In this document: positions 57,872 through 64,000 of the stretch, piece by piece
How positions within the stretch are numbered: position 1 is the first letter of the stretch
How the letters are laid out: every line of letters starts with the position of its first letter
Assembly (NCBI GenBank): GCA_032622095.1
Contig: CP136063.1
Location: 150,777,379 to 150,841,378, forward strand
Direction of reading: 5' to 3'
DNA length: 64,000 nucleotides
Origin: Siphonodentalium dalli
Lineage: Eukaryota; Mollusca; Scaphopoda; Gadilida; Siphonodentaliidae
Notes under the pieces: model-generated
What the model was told of the DNA's origin: nothing
Database searches by the model: none
The model's input: the letters and a program-made list of their open reading frames with translations, nothing else
Translations under genes and position numbers: made by a program

Positions 57872-58448
57872 TAGGGTCAACTTACTACGAGGCTGGTGGC
57901 TTGTTCAATTTTGACCAGGACTAGTTTTTAGCCCAACATGACGAATGTCATGGGTTGGCGACCGTCGTTCGTGCGCACGTCAACAATTTCAATCAGCACA
58001 CCCTGCATGCTACATCCCTCATCCGATCGTCACCAAATTTATATTAACAACAATTGGCGATTTTGAAATTCTCTATATTTCAGGGTTATTTTAATCTAGT
58101 TAAGGTCTGGTAATGACCTACCGAAGAGCTCAGTAGCACCATATGTGAAGTGAAAGTATGTTCTACATCAGTGAAGGTCGGCGCAAGAAAATCTCGGAAT
58201 TTCGGTATTTTGACAAGATGCCTAAAATCTGACCGCACCAACTCAGCTGCACCAGTTATATTAAGCATTTGATTTAACACCTCGATGTTCATGTAGTATT
58301 ATAAGTCAAGCTATTTAGAGGAAAACTTGAGAAAAATGATGCCCTGATGCTGAACCGTCTTCTAATGCCTCTACACACTGGCAAAAATACATAATTTGAG
58401 CCAATTTAACCTATCGTAAACTGTTTTTCAGTAATACAATGCACCATA

Positions 58449-58910
58449 TTTAAAGATGCATATCCGAATTAAGCTTGCAAATTACTATTTCCTTGGCTTC
58501 GGGGATAAAACATATTTGCTTCGAGTCGATGAACCCACCCATCAAAGCTCAGAGTGATCATATATCGATGTTTGAAATCTATTATTTTTCACCACCGATA
58601 CGTTTTAATGGCCCAGTAAACAGTTGACGAGAAGACGGTCTCAGACCATATTGCGGATGAAGATGGATAACTCTAAAATCTAGTGGCTTTTTTTGTGTCA
58701 GATATTTGATAAATCGGCAAAATTTCGTTGAACAAAATGTTGATAAATAACCGGTTTTGGGCAACTTTATACTATAGTTGACTGTGGTTAGCATTATTTT
58801 TGTGCAATTACTCGATTCTGATAACTGAAGCGGCATTTCAAAAAATGATGTTGTTGTTATTGTTGTTGGAATCTGATGAAATGGGGATCATCGAATCGGA
58901 TTGAGTAACT
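58449..58910. mobile_element. Diverged relative of the MITE at 60116-60579
   Basis: Starts TTTAAAGATGCATATCCGA. It shares AATTACTATTTCCTTGGC, GAGTCGATGAACCC, AAAGCTCAGAGTGATCA and GACGGTCTCAG with 60116-60330. Its right end keeps TCGGATTGAGTAAC but no clear TTAA. The inverted repeat is decayed. Confidence 0.5.
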
Positions 58911-59212
58911 GTAATATGTAACTTTGATCTGAAGGTAAATTCAATTGTTTAAGGAATGGTCATTCAAAATTTGCATCTAAGCTGCAATTACTTTAAAAAC
59001 TATTCTGTTTGGTTATTGTCACACAACCAATGTCTCTTGTGATTAGATTGGTTCCTGATCCAAAACTGCATTACAAAGCATTACAAAACGTAGTGAATTG
59101 AACCTATGATCGATAGTACATGCAGGTAAACGGCGAACACTATAATGCCAAAAACATTTGTGATATTCGGCATATTGTCTATAGAACATAACATCTCTTC
59201 GATTGTTCTTAA

Positions 59213-59781
59213 AGGGGTACTGTACGCCATTTTCAATAAATTCCCGGTAATAACAACGATCTAATATTGATAATATATAGAACACTAAGTAATTTGAGTC
59301 GAAGATGTATTCTGTAAGCGTTCAGGTTAATATGTTATCTTAAAATCAAAGTTAATAATTTGATATAAATTTAATTTATAGCTGGAGCCATAAATTATAT
59401 TACGAATATCCGTGTACAAGACGTAATCAAAATAATTCACGGATAGTGGATTTGGCATCGCGTGGCACGCATGATCGTGTACAAAATTATGTTGATACGG
59501 GGCGTAAACTCAAGCCACTCACTGACTAGTGACTATAAAATGACATAAATGAGTATATGCAACCAGTATGCACATAATATAACATTTATTTGATACATTT
59601 GCTTGAAAACTGTCCAAAAATTACTCGATAACGACAATTGGTAATTTCGCATTTCGGTTAATCTGCCATCCGTAACATTACTTGGTACTCAACAGACTTT
59701 CAAATAATGGAAATTTGGTTATCTTATTCCACGACTCAGAGACTATAGAAACCAACAACAACATTTGAGTACAGTATCCCT
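59213..59781. mobile_element. 569-bp MITE with TTAA duplication
   Basis: TTAA at 59209-59212 and 59782-59785. Ends AGGGGTACTGTACGC and GAGTACAGTATCCCT. The paired ends are short (about 17 bp). The interior is AT-rich without coding sequence. Confidence 0.75.
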
Positions 59782-60115
59782 TTAAATTGAGAAAAAGCTT
59801 AATAATATACACAGAAGAAAGGAGAAAATATAATTATAAGTATTGCTTAGCTATTCTCTGTACAGGAAGTAATAAAACACAATTTTCTGTAGAAAATACA
59901 TATATTTTGTACATTGTTTAATTAGAATCATCGTTTTGACAGTGTGTACATCGGTTGATGTCTTTACACTCAGAAACAAAATGGAAAAGACTAGAAAGAA
60001 AAAAAGTATCTAAGTGCCTTATTCGTGTTCTAGATATTTGTCGATAAATCGTGTTTGCCACAAATTTTAGATTTTTTTCTTTCTTGTTATCAGTCTGAAG
60101 CATTTGATTATTTAA

Positions 60116-60579
60116 AGGTACTCAATCCGATCAGGCCCTCATAAATTACTATTTCTATGGCTTCGGCGATAAAAAAAATAATTGATTCGAGTCGAGGAAC
60201 CTACCTATCAACGCTCAGAGTGATCAGATATCAATTTTTGAAGTTTTGTTATTTCTATTTTTTCTGGCCCAGAAACACGCCGTCAAAATGATGGTCTCAG
60301 TCAAAATTGCGTTATTAATACACTTGATTTTAGAGTTACCCATCTTCGTCTGTTTGAATAAGGTGTTTCTGGGGAAATTATTAGTACACACATCTCGAGA
60401 AAATTACAAACTTAGGGGCAATTATTAGTACACATCTCGAGAAAATTACAAACTTCAAAAATCAATATCTAATAACTCTTGAGCTTTGATGGATGGGTTC
60501 CTCGACTCGAATCAAATATTTTTTACCTCTGAAGCCAAAGAAATAGTAATTTAGGGGTGCATAATCAGATTGAGTACCT
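60116..60579. mobile_element. 464-bp MITE with long inverted repeats and TTAA duplication
   Basis: TTAA at 60112-60115 and 60580-60583. Ends AGGTACTCAATCCGAT and ATCAGATTGAGTACCT. The arms pair for about 130 bp (ATTACTATTTC, GATTCGAGTCGAGGAACC, AGATAT). A 44-bp piece with TTAGTACACACATCTCGAG is duplicated in tandem at 60380-60450. Confidence 0.8.
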
Positions 60580-60599
60580 TTAAAATATTACTCTTGTTT

Positions 60600-61560
60600 C
60601 GATTAAAGCTATGCGCACACGAAATGAAAATTTTACGAGAAACAAGAGTACTTTTCCTAACAGCATCGCTTTGACCATAAGCATAATACCAACTCATCAG
60701 CACCCACAACATCGTAGCAGATTATTAAGACCACTTAACCAATATCGCCTTATGCCACTGCTCACTCGGTGTAGGGACATTCCATGCTTATAGTTTTATA
60801 AATGGGTCACATAGTAATGTATAGTCCAGTATATATATGTGTAGTGCTTGGTTTTACTAGTCTTGAGTATTCGGTCGAATAACACCCGAAGAAAATGAAC
60901 AGATGGACCAATTCCATGCCAGTAACCACCGCAACGTTTGCCTCATCCATACCACTAATGACAGTATGAGTGAACCATTATACCATTTCGCTTTAAAGGG
61001 GATTCGTCCATGGGGATAAGCGTGATTTCAGCACGGTAATAGGCATCCATTCGCTGGCCATTACGTAACAAGAAAAATAAAAAGATAAATGCATGAGCTC
61101 AACCATGAATTATTTTACAAAGAATTAATCACGTATATTTGGGAAATATTATAAATTTAATATTTAAGCTTCAAAAATACGCATCTAGATATATTTGAGT
61201 AATCTAATTATCTGACATATATACATGTATCGTGACAATATGTTTCATTCCGGTATGTCGAGAAACCAACAAATTCGTCACCCGTGACTGAAACATGACT
61301 CCATAATGCAACGTTCGGTGTAGTTTACACACAGCCCATAATAGTTTTTACGTGGCAAAATACCCCTACAGTCTATAGATATAACACTTCACCCAATCGC
61401 CTGAGAAACGACGAAAACGTCAACCGAACGTGATTGATATCAGAACGCGACGTCCTGTTTAATCGCGACCAAACACATGATACTTACATCATTACATGTT
61501 CAAATTATCCCTAGATATGAAGCTACATCGTGCATGTACAATTTGAAAATTATCTAGTCA
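60600..61560. other. Non-coding stretch
   Basis: AT-rich sequence with no gene, repeat or structure I can support. A 60-codon frame at 60611 has no recognisable family. Confidence 0.4.
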
Positions 61561-61592
61561 TTTTATTTTTGCATTTATTTATTGTGGTTTAA

Positions 61593-61985
61593 CCCTTTAC
61601 CCAACAGAACGGCCCTGTGCCAATGCATTCTCTTATATATGCGAGTCGACCATAGGTCGCCTCGCATATATAAGAGAATGCATTGGCTTAACACATTAAA
61701 AATTATAAAATTGTTAAAGAATGTAAGAAAAAATGGTAAAAAATGTTAAAAAAAGATTTTTTTTTAGGCCAATGCATTCTCTTATATATGCGAGGCGACC
61801 TATGGTCGACTCGCATATATAAGAGAATGCATTGGCACAGGGCATAACTGTAACTATCACAATGTGGTCAAGGAGCCGGTTCCAATGATATCCATATTTG
61901 TATGGTTCTATTGAGACAGACCGAAGATATTTTAGGCTGTTGAAGCTTTATTTGGCCGGTTTTGGCCGGTTTGTTGGGTAAAGGG
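61593..61985. mobile_element. 393-bp piggyBac-like MITE with two mirror-image hairpins
   Basis: TTAA at 61589-61592 and 61986-61989. Ends CCCTTTACCCAACA and TGTTGGGTAAAGGG, close to the CCCTTT start of piggyBac-like elements. Inside, 61620-61686 and 61769-61835 are each a 67-nt hairpin (26-bp stem CCAATGCATTCTC..GCGAG, 15-nt loop). The second is the exact reverse complement of the first, so the pair can also fold into one larger stem. Confidence 0.85.
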
Positions 61986-61989
61986 TTAA

Positions 61990-62240
61990 CGTCGCTTTCA
62001 GCAGCCAGGGCTATATCACGACGTTGTCAGTTTTATTGGTGGAGGGAAAGTCCGGGCACTAAGGTAAATCTAGCTGTGATTTCATTGGATGGAACCCATT
62101 GTTTCCGGCGAAACCACCGACCATCGGCAAGTAATTGGCAACTACCCCAGATAGGGATATGGGATACAAAGTAAGCGATTACTCCACCGGGAATTGAACC
62201 CATAACGCCAGCGCTGGAGACCGAGTCACCTACTCTTAAA
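61990..62240 (-). repeat. tRNA-derived SINE
   Basis: On the minus strand from 62240: GAGTAGGTGACTCGGTCTCC, then GTTATGGGTTCAATTCCCGG, a tRNA-like head with a good B box (GGTTCAATTCC). The body follows down to GCTGCTGAAAGCGACGTTAA, where the piggyBac-like MITE sits. The rest of the tail (TTAAACCACAATAAATAAAT) lies on the other side of the MITE at 61589-61565. It is not a tRNA gene: no complete cloverleaf follows the head. Confidence 0.65.
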
Positions 62241-62397
62241 TATGGTTTTCATTGATTGTTTGATTGTTTATTTAACTCAACGCCACATTTAAGTGACGAA
62301 TACAGAGTACTAATTAAGATATATACATATATTTACAAAGGGGGGGGGGCACTGTTGTCTGGCTTGCCTTTTCACATGACAGACGTGTATAACTGAA

Positions 62398-62700
62398 CTA
62401 TCATCATCAACATGATCATCATCATCATCATCACCATTATCGTCATCATCATCATCGTCGTCATCATCATCATTGTCATCATCATCGTCGTCATCATCAT
62501 CGTCGTCGTCATCGTCTTCGCCACAACTACCACCATCATCATCGTAATCATCATTATCGTCATAATCATCGTCATCATCATCGTTAGCATGATCATCTAA
62601 ATCGTCATCGTCGTCGTCATCATCATCGTCAGCATCGTCGTCATTGTCATCGTCTTTGTCGTCATCGCCGTCGTCATCGGTATCACCATCGCCATCATGA
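62398..62700. repeat. ATC/GTC trinucleotide repeat
   Basis: About 300 bp of (CAT)n and (CGT)n codon-length repeats. Read on the minus strand it gives a frame of 141 codons (62310-62735) that is mostly Asp. No start context, splice signal or flanking domain supports a gene. Confidence 0.85.
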
Positions 62701-62884
62701 AAAATAGATTCAAGTGATGACATCCAAAATGGCATCGATCAGCTGGAATATTCAACATTGTGAATTGATTGGGCTCCGCATGCAATACATTTGTCTAGTT
62801 CGTTTCCACATATACCTCAAATGTCCTAAACTGTCACCAAAACTGCTCAAAAAATAATAGAAGCCAGCATCCCAATTAGTTTCC

Positions 62885-63300
62885 ATTAATCCGATTACCT
62901 ATATGCGAAAAGCAGATAAGCCGCTCACACCATTAATTGGAGCCGGCCGTGTTTCAGAACGAAAATGAAAATATTTTTTTGTGTATATTTTTATGATGTT
63001 TATATATTCCATATCCCAATACGGATATAAATTCCTAATTACATTCATATCCATTGAGAAACAAAGGAGAGAATGTGCATGGACTGGAGCTGGCCGTGTA
63101 CAATTTGTAGTGTGCTTCAGAAATAAAAAGTTTAATATAATCAACACATTTGTGATTTTTTGTTAATTCAAAACGTTTATCCTAACACAGACATTTCATT
63201 CATATCCATTGATAAACGACGGAGGAAACGTGACATAACACCCCGCTTACACGTTTTAATTGGAGCCGGCCTCGGCTTACACGTGTGTTCCAATTGACAC
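62885..63300 (+). repeat. Degenerate tandem repeat, about 150-bp period, three copies
   Basis: ATTGGAGCCGGCCGTG near 62936, GACTGGAGCTGGCCGTG near 63081 and ATTGGAGCCGGCCTCGG near 63259. TCATATCCATTGAGAAAC near 63044 and TCATATCCATTGATAAAC near 63199 precede the last two. No coding sequence. Confidence 0.6.
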
Positions 63301-64000
63301 CTATCAATATATTTGGGCGGGTTTGCTGCGATTCGGCATAGTTACGTATACTATCGAAACTGCAACAAAACCAATGGTAATTTGACAAGTATTTGGGTTA
63401 ACGTTTACTCATAATGGTAAATCCGAACACATTTGATTCCGACTGGCACGCTAACGGCTATATATATCTCCAAACGCAAAAAAAAACAATCATCTTTGGG
63501 TAAAACGACATCCTGACACCTATATAGTGCGGGACGATACTTGCTGTATAAAGCCACCTGTTATTACAGTAAGTGATCCTGCTATATTGTACATGTAATT
63601 CCCCATTGTTTGGCTGGTCCTGCTACATGTAATTTTCCATGGTGTTGGTTTGTCTTGCTAATTTGCTATGACGTTGATGGGGCAAACTGCAATTGTCGGG
63701 GGAAAGTACCGCTATTTATAAAGTTATCATTTTCGTGGTGTTTGGCTAATCCGAGCGAGTTTAGAAAAAGCCGTTGTATGTGTGAAAGATTTAAGAACAT
63801 ATATATATATATATGTTTTAAATAATTTAACAATGACTGCGTTCTCGTTTATAAGAGGTATTTTACACATATTAATTTGCCATATTATGTTATGTTTCAT
63901 ATATGTATACAAATAGGCCTACGTTCACATATTTAGGAACGGGATTGAAGAACAAATTTTCGTGTCAAATAATATTTTTCGCCAAAAACAACAGAAAAAC
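63301..64000. other. Non-coding window end
   Basis: Short repeated words (CCTGCTA..ACATGTAATT at about 63580 and 63630) and an AT run near 63800. No gene seen. Confidence 0.4.

Noticed and set aside
62170-62240. tRNA gene on the minus strand
   Set aside because: It has a B box but no complete cloverleaf, and the sequence continues into a SINE body.

Overview
This is eukaryotic, AT-rich, repeat-dominated DNA with no operons or bacterial signals. The mix of DIRS-type and non-LTR retrotransposons, Helitron-like arrays, TTAA-flanked MITEs, a tRNA-headed SINE and an extracellular EGF/PAN gene fragment suggests a marine invertebrate. SINE tails of the type GAAAGCGACRTTAAAC are what I would expect from a mollusc or another lophotrochozoan, but that is an inference. 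Nearly everything here is mobile DNA. Only two exons look like a host gene.

Layout. 1-8729 is a tandem array of units of about 0.86-1.07 kb. Its third unit is interrupted by a 5,872-bp foldback element (1876-7747) built of about 40 copies of a 142-bp monomer in two opposed arms, with a 9-bp target duplication. 8730-9253 is a transition zone. 9254-24459 is a chain of about 20 short Helitron-like elements joined end to end (..CTAG|TCT..). They lie on the minus strand up to about 17.7 kb and on the plus strand after it, and several carry a 122-bp satellite. 24544-30540 is non-coding with a long-inverted-repeat MITE and dispersed repeats. 30545-37420 is a broken DIRS element on the minus strand (gag, RT, RNase H, tyrosine recombinase), split by a 5'-truncated plus-strand LINE at 31452-34707. 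Upstream of its gag, 37696-38341 holds a striking array of hairpins with compensatory base changes. 38.6-41.3 kb holds dispersed repeats and a 120-bp perfect-centre palindrome.

A putative plus-strand host gene has one exon at 41425-41565 (EGF-like) and a terminal exon at 57606-57871 (PAN/apple-like). Both junctions are phase 1, so they can be joined across an intron of about 16 kb. That intron contains a minus-strand LINE with a 2A-like peptide and a PHD finger (45968-55370). The LINE is itself cut by a 5,738-bp element with perfect 30-bp terminal inverted repeats (46603-52340) that I cannot assign to a family. 55756-61985 has four MITEs with TTAA duplications, one lying inside a SINE tail. 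The window ends with an ATC trinucleotide repeat (62398-62700) and degenerate repeats.

How the parts relate: the elements form a readable insertion history. LINE-A lies inside the DIRS, the 5.7-kb element lies inside LINE-B, which lies inside the host intron, the foldback lies inside a satellite unit, and a piggyBac-like MITE lies inside a SINE. All retroelement reading frames seen carry frameshifts or a stop, so they look inactive.
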